A DNA stretch of 64,000 bases. Origin: Vermamoeba vermiformis (Eukaryota; Tubulinea; Echinamoebida). The translations under genes and the position numbers were made by a program. The notes under the pieces are model-generated. The model saw only the letters and a list, made by a program, of their open reading frames with translations, was not told the origin of the DNA and did not search any database. The DNA lies in NCBI GenBank assembly GCA_045837725.1, contig JBEWZL010000013.1:434001-498000 (forward strand), in the 5' to 3' direction. Below, in pieces: positions 44,549 through 55,409 of the stretch. Every line of letters begins with the position of its first letter. The stretch's first letter is position 1.

Positions 44549-46188
44549 ATGGCTGATCAACAACAAGCTACTGAAGCTGTATCTGCAGCAACTGAAGTTA
44601 AATCTACTGAACAGATCACCCCTGTTCCTCAACCCACTACAGTCGAGCCCAAGACTCCTGCCAAGGTTGAACAACAACACGAGGACAGCAGCGATGAAGA
44701 CGATGACGAGGACGGTGCATCTCCATCCACCCCTTCGCGATCGGGCAGTGCCAAGAAGAGAGTCGTTAAAAACAGAGGACGTATTAAGCGCGTTAAGAAG
44801 ACCCCTCAAAAGGAGTCCGCTACAGAGACCTCCCCTGCCAAGAGTACAAAGACAGGCCACCATCTCGAAAACACTTGGACATTCTGGTTCAGCAAAAAGC
44901 CTTCGAAGATGAACCCCGCCTTCAACTGGGTGGAGAGTTTGCGAAAGTTGGGCACTTTTAATACCGTTGAAGATTTTTGGAGGTAATTTTAACAGAGATC
45001 TGGTTCGCGATCGAAAAAATTTATTTATTTCCAATTATTTTTATTATTCTCTCCTTCTCATACGAAAAATATGAATAATATAATATTTTAATATCGTTTA
45101 TAATCACAATTAATGAAAAATAATGAGCTAACGAGCGACTTTTTAGATACTACACTTGGCTCAAGCGCCCTACTGAGATTATTAACAATTCAAACATCTA
45201 TATGTTCAAGGACGAAATTGAGCCTATGTGGGAGGTAAAATCCAGTTAAATATTTGCTTTACAAATGCACGAGGGCGATCTACAATCACAATTCAAAGAT
45301 CTACCCTCGAATACCTACTCTGCCGTTGATTATCTAATACAGCAATATTATTACCATTATACGGCATAATAGTATTATTTAAGCAATTTTATTGAAAGTT
45401 CTTTCGATTTACTGAGCATCCGTTTATAGAACTTCCCTAACGGTGGCTGCTGGACTATGAGAATCAAGAAAAAGTCACCAATCATTGGCAAGTGGTGGGA
45501 AGAGTTGGTGAGTAATATTGATAGTCATCTAATAACGAATGCAAAAGAAAATTCGTTAGTAGCAACACGTGCGGAGCTGACACTTTCAAACCTTTGATTG
45601 GCCAATGTATTAATGTGATCGTGTAGTTGTTCGCTGCTATCGGCGAGACCCTCCAAGAACCCGATATTGTTGGTGTATCAGTCAGCGTGAAGCCCAAGGA
45701 AGAGATCTTCTCTATCTGGAACCGCGACGCATCCGCTAAGCCTCGCATTGGGTAAGTCCCTCAATTAACACTTTTATGAGTCCAATAGCAATGAGCCGTA
45801 GTTCCGATATTAACTGGTGTTTATGCTTCTTTTGTTATTTTATTGGAGCGTCATGTAGATCGGATCGCGTACAAGATGAAATTCCTTGTGGGTCTTGTAA
45901 CGGAATTTTAATTGCCTTTGTTATAGTGAGAAGTTGAGACAATTGCTCGGATTGGACGCAGCTGTCCCTATGGAATACAAGAGCAACTCTTCCAGTGAAC
46001 GCAAGGCCGCTATGGCTCGCAGCTCTAGTCCTCTCCGTCGTGACGATGAAGGTGCGAACAGCCCTCGTGGCGAGACTAAGGTTGAGGCTACTGCTGCTGA
46101 ACACACTACTGCCGCTGCTACATCTAGTCCTGCTGCCTCCTCGCCTGTTGTTGAAGCTCAACAGCCGACTGAAGAAAAGAAAGAATAA
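44549..46188 (+). CDS. Translation initiation factor eIF4E (cap-binding) with long N- and C-terminal tails
   Basis: ATG at 44549 (MADQQQATEAVSAATEVKST), five exons starting near 44549, 45149, 45430, 45628 and 45927, stop TAA at 46186-46188. The core opens HHLENTWTFWFSKKPSK. Cap-stacking Trp residues are FNW (aligned to human W56) and EPMWE (W102), and VEDFWRYYTW holds the eIF4G-binding W73 equivalent. Further core: WWEELLFAAIGETLQEPDIV, VSVSVKPKEEIFSIWNRDAS. FWRYYTWLKRP and IFSIWNRDAS are closer to the 4EHP class, but both cap Trp are kept as in class I. Roughly 105 residues precede the core (acidic SSDEDDDEDGAS, then a basic patch) and about 70 Ala/Ser/Thr-rich residues follow, far beyond the usual 200-220 aa. 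Confidence 0.93.
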
Positions 46189-46575
46189 GATCTTAATGAC
46201 GAAAATAATATGTAGCCAATGTGCATAATATGAAAATAAAAATATAAATAGCGAATCACTTAATCCATCGGATTCTTACTCAGTAGTGTATAAGTAAACA
46301 TTACAAACCAGACCAGATCTGTCCTCGCTCGATGGATTGCGGTTCCATATTTAGATCAGCGGCTCCAGACTGTTATTTTAAGGAAACAGGGCCTTGTTCG
46401 GTGTCTTAGTCAACTTGGTGCCTGATCGGTCGGTAGCCTTCTTAGTGACATTGGAAAACAGGCGGACAAATTGCGTCCAACAATTTTTTTCATCAAACCT
46501 ATCAAAATCAAGAAAATGGAAGCACACGAAAGGATATAGAAACCAATATCAATCGAACAAGATAAACAAACGTAG
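46189..46575. other. Spacer upstream of TSC1
   Basis: About 390 bp, no coding frame with support. It includes AATAAA-like poly(A) signals for the eIF4E gene (46236-46250) and the presumed TSC1 promoter and leader. Confidence 0.4.
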
Positions 46576-49500
46576 ATGTGGGCGAGTAAAGTACGAGAAT
46601 CAATACAGCGTGGCGACTACAATGAGCAGCTGTCTCTCGCCATTGAAAAAATAGCGCAAGCCAATTTTGAAAGTGGGCTAGGCATATTAGAGAATTTACA
46701 GCAAGAGAAACTCAAATTACAAAATGAATCCCAGATGCGAGCATTATTACTGTACATTTCGCAGTTTCTTAATATATTTGGATATGATAGAATACGGTGG
46801 TGGGAAAAATTAGTATTGCAGAATTTAGAAAGCAAAAATGTGAAGGTGATCGAAGGTATGAAAATTTCTACAACAACGAGCTTGATATTTTGCATAATAC
46901 AAGCGCTATAATAATCGATATATGCTATCATTAATATTAAATAATTTAATTAATTTATTTTTGGCACGTAGTATTGTAATTACGTTTTTACTGTTCTTTT
47001 AATTAGCGTGATTATTTGTCAATAGCTATATCTATGTTACTAATTGATATATTTAATAGTTCTTATTCCTCTCATATCGGATATGATGACAAGAGACGAT
47101 CAGTTCCGAGATTCAATCTTTGAAGATTTCTTCCTGGGCAAGATAAACCAAGAAACAACGCGCATGATATTGCTATCATACGCATCGCATAAAACTAGGG
47201 TAAGTCATATTTCATAGGCGAGTTAGCCTTCAAGTGTCAGCGGATCTCGTACCAGAAATTTTCTTTCGAAAAGTCGAGACGTGACACGAGCGTAAATTTC
47301 GAATTAACGAAGTATAAATGTTATAATGCGTACCTAACGGTATAATTTAATATAGGAGTTCTTTACTGTCGTTAATCAGCTATTACTTCGCAATGACGAT
47401 CAAATTCGATTATCGGTGCTCGAGTTGATGTGCTATTTGGCTCAAAAACAGGTAAATAATAGTATATTAAAGCGGTGTATTGTAGTCTTAATAATGTAAT
47501 TTGACTATAATAATGCTTCATTCGAAAATCAAAATTAGATCTTTTGTCGGCGTTTACGCGGCTTATGTTTGGCTTTTTAAATTGAATCGATATTGTATTA
47601 TTATATTATAGTGCATATTTGATACATATATTAATGAGTTTAATTGTTAGCCTGCCTATTTATCGTTCATCAGTCAAACGAATGCACTGCCGAATTTATT
47701 TGCGATATTATTGGGCGATAACAATGAGACAATATTAACAGCGGCATTAATGACATTTTTGATGTATTTACCGCATATATTGCCAGCTGTATCTTCGAAC
47801 TTGACAAAGTTGTTTAATATTTTCAAAAGACTGGTCAGATGGAGAATCCCGTACGTACAAATAGCATTAAAAATATTAAAAAACGATACTAATACATTTT
47901 TTATATTAGGGGAACTGATCTTAAGTCATCAACAGACGAAAGTAAAGGTAAAATTTTTATCATGTTTATTTCGGATCCAATTATTTTGTCTAAATCAACT
48001 TACTTATACATATGACATATATAATATTATAATATAGTACTAATAATAACATTTTTTCAGATCAACAACTGTTATTGGCCACACCAGTCACGATCACCTT
48101 ACAGAAGATTGTTGTAGTCTATTTTCATCATCTCTACGGCATTTTTCCGCGCAATTTTATCAAGTATCTCAAGAAAGAATGTATATATGATAAGCAGTTT
48201 GCTAATTTGATCGAGGTACGTGCTTTCTAAAAAAGATTTTTTTTGGATCCCGATCTGCGGCCGAAAATTATCATACAATTCAATCGCTAGATTTGAATGT
48301 TACTTGAAATACATTCACGGACAATATATGGATTATACTAACGATTATTTATAGCCTATGATCACTTCATTGAGAATGAACTTGAATTTTTTGGCGGGCA
48401 GCGCTGAAGAAGAAATATCCGCGAATAGATGGCGGCAAATAGCACAAATGCAACAAAAAGCTATCGAAGAGTCTCAATCAAATGCAGCACATGCCACAAG
48501 TAGTACTAATACTGGCGGAGTGGATCCGAATCTGCGAACTTATTCTAGCGACAATGCCCCGAATAAGACTAAGGGCCACCAACCGTCAAAGTCTAGCGAC
48601 TTCCACAAGAGCTCACCAGCACTTAATACTAATGATATTAAAGTTGCTAAAGAAAGTCATGAACCTTTGCGATCGAGTTTGGATTCGGATGTGGGAGCTG
48701 AAGGCCGAGCTAGAGCTTATTCTTTAAGCGATAGATTAATAACACCTTCTGGTTCGAAAGGATCGCTAGTTCCTCCAGCACCTACTGTCATGCCTAGCGT
48801 AATGCCTCCGCAACAACCGAACCATGAATTCAGTGCAGTAACGAAGAAAAAGAGCAACAAGACGAGCCATATTGATGCATTCTTAGAGAGTATTAATCAA
48901 GGTGTATTTCAGCCATTTTATTATGAACAGATGGTACGTAACAAAACGCCTAAAAATATTTCTAAAACTCCGAGCTATTTCATAAATACGAGAAATTTTG
49001 TTTATTATTATAAGTCTTATATCCAAATACTTTTTAGTATAAATATTATATGTTTAACATTGCCGCGAGTTACTTGAACCAATGGTTTGGGTTTTCGGAT
49101 CCGCGTCTAACGTCATATTGGACAGAATGTAATATATCAACGCACGATGTCAACGGTCGCAGAAATGCGTAAGAGCAAAGAAGAGGCCGCTCAGAACATC
49201 GAGATGGAATGGCAGCGAGTATGGCACGCGAGTGAAGATGAGCATTTGAGCCTGGATCCCGCACTTCACACCGTAGAGGGCAGAATTTTTGAGCTGCAAA
49301 ACGTTATCGAGCGACATTTGTCATTTGCGAGCAACGAGTCTTGGGTAAGTTTATATAAGAAACATTATCGTTCGAGGTAGTGCTTTCTATCTGATCTGGA
49401 TCGCAAAAATCCGATTTTTCTTGTCTCCTATTCATTATGATATTAGGGAGATAAGAAGCAACATGTTTGGGGCAAAACATGGAATTATTCGAGCTTCAAC

Positions 49501-50692
49501 AAGCTAACTAGTCAAGAGCTGCAGCGACTGGTTTTGCTGTTGCGAAATCAACTGATCTTCGAGCAATTCTTGCGACAAACTAAAACTAAGAGCATTATTG
49601 CCTCGAAGAATAGGAACGTAAGAGAGCTTGAAGAGTTGCACTCCGAGAACGCGTTACTTGTAAGTTAGATCTCGATCCAGATCTTGGTTTTTGTCGTGTT
49701 CTGATCATTGTTTCTCCGACCAGAGTTCAAAGCTCGACCAGCAAAAGAATATTGAAGCAGAGCTACGCGAGCTTACTGAGAGCCAACGAAAAGAAATCAA
49801 TGAACTGCGCGAGCAGAATAGCAAAATTATGGCCAAGTTCAAGACCAAGTTGATGTCGTTCGGTCAAACGAATCAAGCCCTGGAAGAGAAAGTTCATTCA
49901 CTGAAAACTCAGAACGATAGTCTCTCGGTAAGTCTCGCATATTACCATTTGTTTTTGCACTGCAGAAGTGTTTCTTATGGACCTCACTGACACGGTATTC
50001 AGGAAACAATTGCGAGTGTCAAAACTGAGCTGAACCAAAAAGACGATCAAATTTTCCAGTTGGAACTCAAAATCAAAGTGCTGACGTCTAAGCTCGATCA
50101 ACAAGAGACTACGAAACAAAAGAATATGTTAGTGCAAGATCAGTTCATCGCGTGGGAGCAACAAGGCAAGCAACTTGCGCGGTGCCACAAAACGATCAAT
50201 CAATTGAAGGATAAAGTCGAGTTTGGCGAAGCTACGATTGCTAGTTTAACCGAACAGATCGAAGAGCTGCACAATAAGAACAGGTAAAAAACTCGGATCT
50301 TTGGGCAATTGCACAAATGATTACAATACTAACGTTCAAATAACATAGCGTGCTAGAAAGTAAATTAGATGAAAGTCGTGATCGAGTAGCGCATATAGAA
50401 GAGTACAAAGAAGATCTACAAGGCAAAGTTTTGCAATTGAAACAGATCCTCGAACAACAGAAACAAATCTCCGTTACGAAGATCAAGTACATTGAAGACA
50501 AGTATCAGAATATTAAAGAGATTAACGTGGGACTGGAAGTAAGCTTACTATTTTATTATTTTGTTGATTAGATCGTGTAACTAACTTCGATTTTAGAAAT
50601 ATTTGCTGCAGATCCAGGCAGAGTTGGAGAAGTACAAAGCAGTAACCAAGTTATCGAGTAGTAGTGATAGTACTGTAGTTAATAGCAAATGA
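46576..50692 (+). CDS. TSC1: Hamartin (TSC1) homologue
   Basis: ATG at 46576 (MWASKVRESIQRGDYNEQLS), about 13 exons, stop TGA at 50690-50692. The N-terminal helical-repeat domain has LLIPLISDM-type helices, LPNLFAILLGDNNETILTAA, LMTFLMYLPHILPAVSSNLT and KLFNIFKRLVRW. The family hallmark is VVYFHHLYGIFPRNFIKYLK followed by FANLIEPMITSLRMNLNFL and ISANRWRQIAQ, matching my memory of human TSC1 (HRLYGMYPCNFVSFLRS, VKPMMEHV, DPRRW). A disordered Ser-rich linker follows. The C-terminal coiled coil starts QELQRLVLLLRNQLIFEQFL (human LRDQLLLLHNQLLYERF) and runs about 330 residues. Hamartin scaffolds TSC2, the GAP that turns off Rheb upstream of TORC1. TSC2 is not in this window. The exon 5-6 join near 47850-48060 is the least certain. 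Confidence 0.9.
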
Positions 50693-50840
50693 AATAACAT
50701 CGATGCTTGGCTTCCAAAGAATGGCTTTGCTCTTGGAATCAAAGACAGAATTAACCCAGAAAGCTAAGTCTAACGGGCAAGCTAATTTTCTCCGCAGAAA
50801 TACTGAGAACATCTATGTGCAACTGGTACCAAAATTGGAA

Positions 50841-50872
50841 ATGGAGGAAGAAATTTCGTTTTTTTCCTCCAT
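50841..50872. other. Perfectly foldable hairpin downstream of TSC1
   Basis: The arms are 50841-50853 (ATGGAGGAAGAAA) and 50860-50872 (TTTTTTCCTCCAT), pairing over 13 positions with one G-T pair around a 6-nt loop. It lies between the TSC1 stop and the next start, in either the TSC1 3' UTR or the next gene's leader. It could be a termination, stability or small-RNA element. Confidence 0.6.
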
Positions 50873-50943
50873 GATATGTTCAAGGAAATAATGTACCATA
50901 AACAAATCGAGGAATCATTCCGTTAACTTTTAATATCTGCACC

Positions 50944-51291
50944 ATGCCTTCGTTCGCTTTCGACTTCATTCATATTGGCTACATCATCCTTTGGGCTGCG
51001 TACGTCGTTGGAACGACGATCTACTTCGCACTTAAGATGGTTGGCCGAAGACCTAATCCAGAAGCTGGAGAAAAAACGTCATTACTTGAAGGCAATAATT
51101 CATACACTGGTCGCGGAGCCGTCGTTTCTATTTCTTGCGGAGATCGTTGCTGTATTGGTCCAGTTTTTCTCACATCAAGGCCATATATTACAACGAATAC
51201 ACTCATTGCATGGTACATTACTGCCAACGTTTTGATGTCAGTAATATTTGGTCTTGGCTATTATTTTTTCATACGCCAGATCTACATTTAA
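50944..51291 (+). CDS. Two-helix small membrane protein (115 aa)
   Basis: A single-exon frame, MPSFAFDFIHIGYIILWAAY at the start and IFGLGYYFFIRQIYI at the end. Hydrophobic segments lie near residues 8-30 (IGYIILWAAYVVGTTIYFAL) and 85-112 (TLIAWYITANVLMSVIFGLG). The polar loop between them contains EKTSLLEG, a dileucine-type sorting signal (E-x-x-x-LL), and a Cys pair CGDRCCIG. It is probably an endolysosomal or Golgi membrane protein. No family recognised. Confidence 0.65.
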   Translation: MPSFAFDFIHIGYIILWAAYVVGTTIYFALKMVGRRPNPEAGEKTSLLEGNNSYTGRGAVVSISCGDRCCIGPVFLTSRPYITTNTLIAWYITANVLMSVIFGLGYYFFIRQIYI

Positions 51292-51676
51292 TCTTTTTTT
51301 AAAATAAAAATATCGATGTAATGATTGTCACTATTTAAGTACAACTTTAGACCCAACCTATTAACCGACTTAACTATAAATTACGCCGGAAAACTTCTCC
51401 GCAGTTTTACGCGAGCAATTGGATCTAGATGCTATCGGACAACTAAAGTTAATCAGTTTAGTTTTATTTAGTGAAAGAACAATGTAAAAAAAAAGCCACC
51501 ACTTTTTAAATCTTCCTAACCGTAACCACAATGGACATATCAAAGGTACCTTTATTTATTGAGCATATTCTGCCTATGAACATTTTAAACCGATATTTCA
51601 CGCGATTAGCCCACAAATTAAAACTTAAATACCCATTTAGTTACCAAAAATTCAAATAAATGCACAAGTATATCAA

Positions 51677-53422
51677 ATGAACGTACCAAGGTCCCATTTT
51701 AATATTTTTACTATTCAGAGCGGTTTTGATTATCTTCCAAAAGAGATATTGAAACAGATCACCTCGTATTTGGACCAAAGCTCAATTACCTCTATAAGAA
51801 CCGCAAATAGATTATTTAGAACGTTATTACTTAGCACCAATTTCACGATTGATCCCATGAATGTTGACTTGTCAGATTTGGGTGAACGGCTCCTGAAGTA
51901 CTACAATACAACATTAGTTGGCCTCGAAATAGCCGGCGACGAAGAAATCAACAGTCTTAGCTTATTCGAGAGTATATCAAAGCTATCCAATTTATCAGCA
52001 TTGACTAAACATCTGCGTAGCGCAAGCGAGATCTTCTATGGCGAACACGAGTGGCTGAAACTGACTAATTTGACCAACTTGTACGAGTGCGATTATGCCA
52101 GTGATGCCCCATTGTCATTATTATCATATTGGTCAAACCTTACGCAGCTTTACTACTCGCAATCGGAAAAGTCTGCCACGCTGAAAGAAATTCTACAAAA
52201 ATTATCGAAGCTAGAGGCCCTGACAATACACGATATTAGAGACGAATATATCGAGGAGTATAACAGCATGTTCGATTGGGAAAATACACCGAGCACATTA
52301 ACAAGTCTGTCTTTATATCACTTTGAAAGCCTCAACGGAGGTGCCTTCAAAAACATCAGAAGCTATTCACAAGTCAAAGAACTGTCATTTAAAACAAAAG
52401 ACGAAAGTTTGAGAAATTTCCCGTTCAGTGAAATGAAACAGCTACGAGAATTAACGCTGGATGGGCAGGATGTGGATCTGAGCACAAACACCAAACTGTC
52501 CGCGCTCATGTTCGCGCAAGGAAATAGTTCTTTAGCGAAATTATGCAAGCTGAGCAGCGCTATAATTGAAGTACGGTCAACGGATTGCACGTTCTTAACT
52601 GGACTGACGGATCTGGAAGATCTGGACATCACAACTTCAGAGGATTATACTATTGATAGCCAGCTTCTATCGCTCATTAGTTCCACTAGATTATCAAGAT
52701 TATGCATCACAGCTCACCAACAGATTTATTATGGAGAGTTATCGAGATTAACGAGTTTGCAAGATCTGACGATTTACGAACAAGCGCAATTTAAATCGAG
52801 CGGAAAAATTAAGTTCAGCATGTTGAGCAAAATAGTCTCGTTAACTGTGCTAACGGAAAATATCGAAGATTATGAAGAGGTTTCGACACTGACGAATCTG
52901 AGGGAGCTACAATTGGAGACGTTGCTTGGACTTAATCTTGAAGGAAAGGCGTTTAATTTAACTCTATCTACGCTTTCCAAATTGCATTTGTTGCAAGTGG
53001 TCAATGTTCCAATCCCAAACATCGAGAGCGAGTTCAGAGCCTTGAAGAATTTGACCAATTTATGCTTCGATTTGAACGATAACAGCGACTACACATTCTT
53101 CGAAATAGTGCCGTTGAAATACTTTAACAATCAGAACGTGGTGCGGTCGCGTGACTTTTGGACATCAGTTACAAAGTGTACGACATTAGAGTCCTTAACG
53201 CATCATACTGGCTCGCCTGAAGAAGTCATCAGCAGTTTGACAGCATTATCGAGGTTGCTTTATTTGGATCTGTCCTATGAAGGACGAATCAACTCGGAGG
53301 ACTTGCTGTTATTGACTTCTCTTCGTGGACTTAAATTGGATCCAATAGGAGATGGGCAGTACATTCTTGAAGATGACTTGCAGGATCGCATGCCGTGGTT
53401 GGATAGTTTGTCTTACTACTAA
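51677..53422 (+). CDS. Intronless F-box/LRR-type protein (581 aa)
   Basis: ATG at 51677 (MNVPRSHFNIFTIQSGFDYL), stop TAA at 53420-53422. The F-box is FDYLPKEILKQITSYLDQSS, ITSIRTANRLFRTLLLS. About 16 irregular leucine-rich repeats follow (LSNLSALTKHL, LTNLTNLYECDY, LTSLSLYHFESLNGGAF, LTDLEDLDITTSEDY, LTNLRELQLETLLGL, LKNLTNLCFDLNDNSDY, LTSLRGLKLDPIGDG). It probably serves as an SCF substrate receptor. It is the second F-box/LRR gene in the window and, unlike the one at 19.9-21.7 kb, lacks introns, suggesting an independent lineage or retro-duplication. A possible upstream leader exon (ATG at 51532, then GTACCT) is not needed. Confidence 0.82.
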   Translation: MNVPRSHFNIFTIQSGFDYLPKEILKQITSYLDQSSITSIRTANRLFRTLLLSTNFTIDPMNVDLSDLGERLLKYYNTTLVGLEIAGDEEINSLSLFESISKLSNLSALTKHLRSASEIFYGEHEWLKLTNLTNLYECDYASDAPLSLLSYWSNLTQLYYSQSEKSATLKEILQKLSKLEALTIHDIRDEYIEEYNSMFDWENTPSTLTSLSLYHFESLNGGAFKNIRSYSQVKELSFKTKDESLRNFPFSEMKQLRELTLDGQDVDLSTNTKLSALMFAQGNSSLAKLCKLSSAIIEVRSTDCTFLTGLTDLEDLDITTSEDYTIDSQLLSLISSTRLSRLCITAHQQIYYGELSRLTSLQDLTIYEQAQFKSSGKIKFSMLSKIVSLTVLTENIEDYEEVSTLTNLRELQLETLLGLNLEGKAFNLTLSTLSKLHLLQVVNVPIPNIESEFRALKNLTNLCFDLNDNSDYTFFEIVPLKYFNNQNVVRSRDFWTSVTKCTTLESLTHHTGSPEEVISSLTALSRLLYLDLSYEGRINSEDLLLLTSLRGLKLDPIGDGQYILEDDLQDRMPWLDSLSYY

Positions 53423-53598
53423 CCGTCTTTGTTGTAAGATCCGTAATTTTGACTCACGTGTCATTGTACAGTATCAAAATCTTACAATTTCAACTAACTA
53501 CACGATAATAATTTAAATTATCATTAAATTTTGTTTCTACGCGATAATGTTCCGTTTTTTTTGTCATCTGGCCTGAAATTGCAACACAACTCATAACA

Positions 53599-55149
53599 AT
53601 GTGCAAGAGGGTTGATGGATTTCAGATCGGCGTGTCGATATTGATCTTCTTATTGTATCTTGGTAAGCGAGCTTCTTAAGCAAGATCGAAAAACGGAAAA
53701 AATCGGATCTTAGCGCGGTTTAAGTCTAATAATTATTAATTAGGTACTATAACATCTGTTATATTCCAATTATTTGGCAGTGGTTTCTTTGGATGGATTC
53801 AAGCACTCCTTTTTACCGCTGAAGTTGGCATGATCTATTATACCTATTTTAAGACGGGATTTATGTCTGCTGGAAGGGTGCCTCATGATTGGGTGCGTAA
53901 TTGAATATTTTAAAATTATTTGAAATTATTTACCGAAATTTTCTAAAATTACTGGCCAACGTCGCCGATTTAATTTCAGCTTGCAAGGTCAAATCCACAT
54001 TTTATTAAATTTTATCGAGGTGATATTTGTTGACCGCGGCGTTCTCTGCATGACTTTAGATTTGACATAAAATTAATATTTAATAATATTATTTACAGCA
54101 ACCTGATAACAGAGTGTATTATCCACTACCCGAAAGGAAGAAGAAACTCACATATAACAATGGGCAAAATCCTGTAGATCCGTTGCAAGCTCCAGATCCA
54201 AGGGCACCCCGATTCTGCGACACGTGCAATCAATACAAGCCACCTAGAACTCATCACTGCAAATATTGCAACAAGTAAGCATCATAATATTAATGACCTT
54301 ATTTATATAGCACGATCAAAACATTTGAATTTGGTTATTTTAGGTGGGCTCCTTTACGTCCCAAAATCTCGTTATCTTTTTTGAATTCGTCATGATCTTG
54401 ATATATTATACGTCCTATTAACCGAGTACTATAGATGCACGGTGAAGATGGATCATCATTGCCCTTGGGTCAACAATTGCGTGGGTCACAACAACCACAA
54501 AATGTTCATTTTGTTTCTGTTCTACGCGTCCTCGGGATTGGCTTACGTCGTTATTATCAGCATTGTTCGTGCGTACCAGCTATTAATGCTCGTTAATAAG
54601 GTAAGATAACAGCCAAAACATTTCGCAAACAAATCGTATCGGGTCGATCTGGATGCCACTACTTACGAAGCGCGTACTAACCTATGAGTACAATAGGGTA
54701 ACAAACAACAGCCAGGCGACCTTGTGATTGTCATTTTGATCGCTGTGATGGCCTTCTCAGTCATGATGGGCATTCTCATGCTGCTCATCTTCCAGCTCGA
54801 AAACGTGTTGAAAAATGTCACGACTATTGAGCGGGATAGTGTTGAACCATTCAAACGCAAAGCTAGACGAGAGAAGAAGGTACGAATATTATAATATTAT
54901 AATTTCTCCTTCGTATCTATGAGCAACAGAATTTTGGAACGCGATCGCAAGCTTGGTTTTCTGACTTGTTTTCTTTTACAGAAGTTTTACTATCCTTATC
55001 AAATGAAGTCTGACTATACCAACTGGACAGCCGTATTCGGGGAGAATAAGGGCGACTGGTTGAAACCCACTGAAGGCACCAGCCATGACGGAACTTTCTG
55101 GGACATCCGCGAAGAATTTTTGGAACTTACTCGCTTCGAGTCTGTTTAA
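53599..55149 (+). CDS. DHHC-type protein S-palmitoyltransferase
   Basis: ATG at 53599 ([20 protein letters not shown]), six exons starting near 53599, 53744, 54100, 54428, 54696 and 54982, stop TAA at 55147-55149. Four hydrophobic segments flank the Cys-rich domain: [20 protein letters not shown], then [20 protein letters not shown], with catalytic Cys in DHHC. After TM4 come the TTxE-type motif [12 protein letters not shown] and a C-terminal aromatic [14 protein letters not shown] (a PaCCT-like NxxxVFG). The enzyme transfers palmitate from palmitoyl-CoA to protein cysteines at Golgi, ER or plasma membrane. The 150-bp intron between the two zinc-binding halves is unusually long for this gene. 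Confidence 0.95.
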
Positions 55150-55409
55150 TTGCACGCAGAAAATCAACACTGTATTACATGTACATAAATGTATAAATAT
55201 TTCAATCACATTTTGGATCTTCTGTCGGAGTTAAACTTGATAAAAATTCTGCGCCCTGGTTTAGGCTAATGCAAGAATTTCAGACGATTTTTTAGCAGTT
55301 TAATTAATTGAAGCAGCACGAAAGTAACACGTGTGATAAGTGCACATTTCGTCTTGCTGTCTGTGTATATTTTATTTTGTTTATTCTAAATTGAATCCGA
55401 TAAAAGAAA

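Noticed and set aside
50703-50891. 62-codon frame between TSC1 and the two-helix protein
   Set aside because: Codon use is passable, but there is no motif and it spans the hairpin at 50841-50872. It is more likely UTR, so it is listed only through the hairpin.
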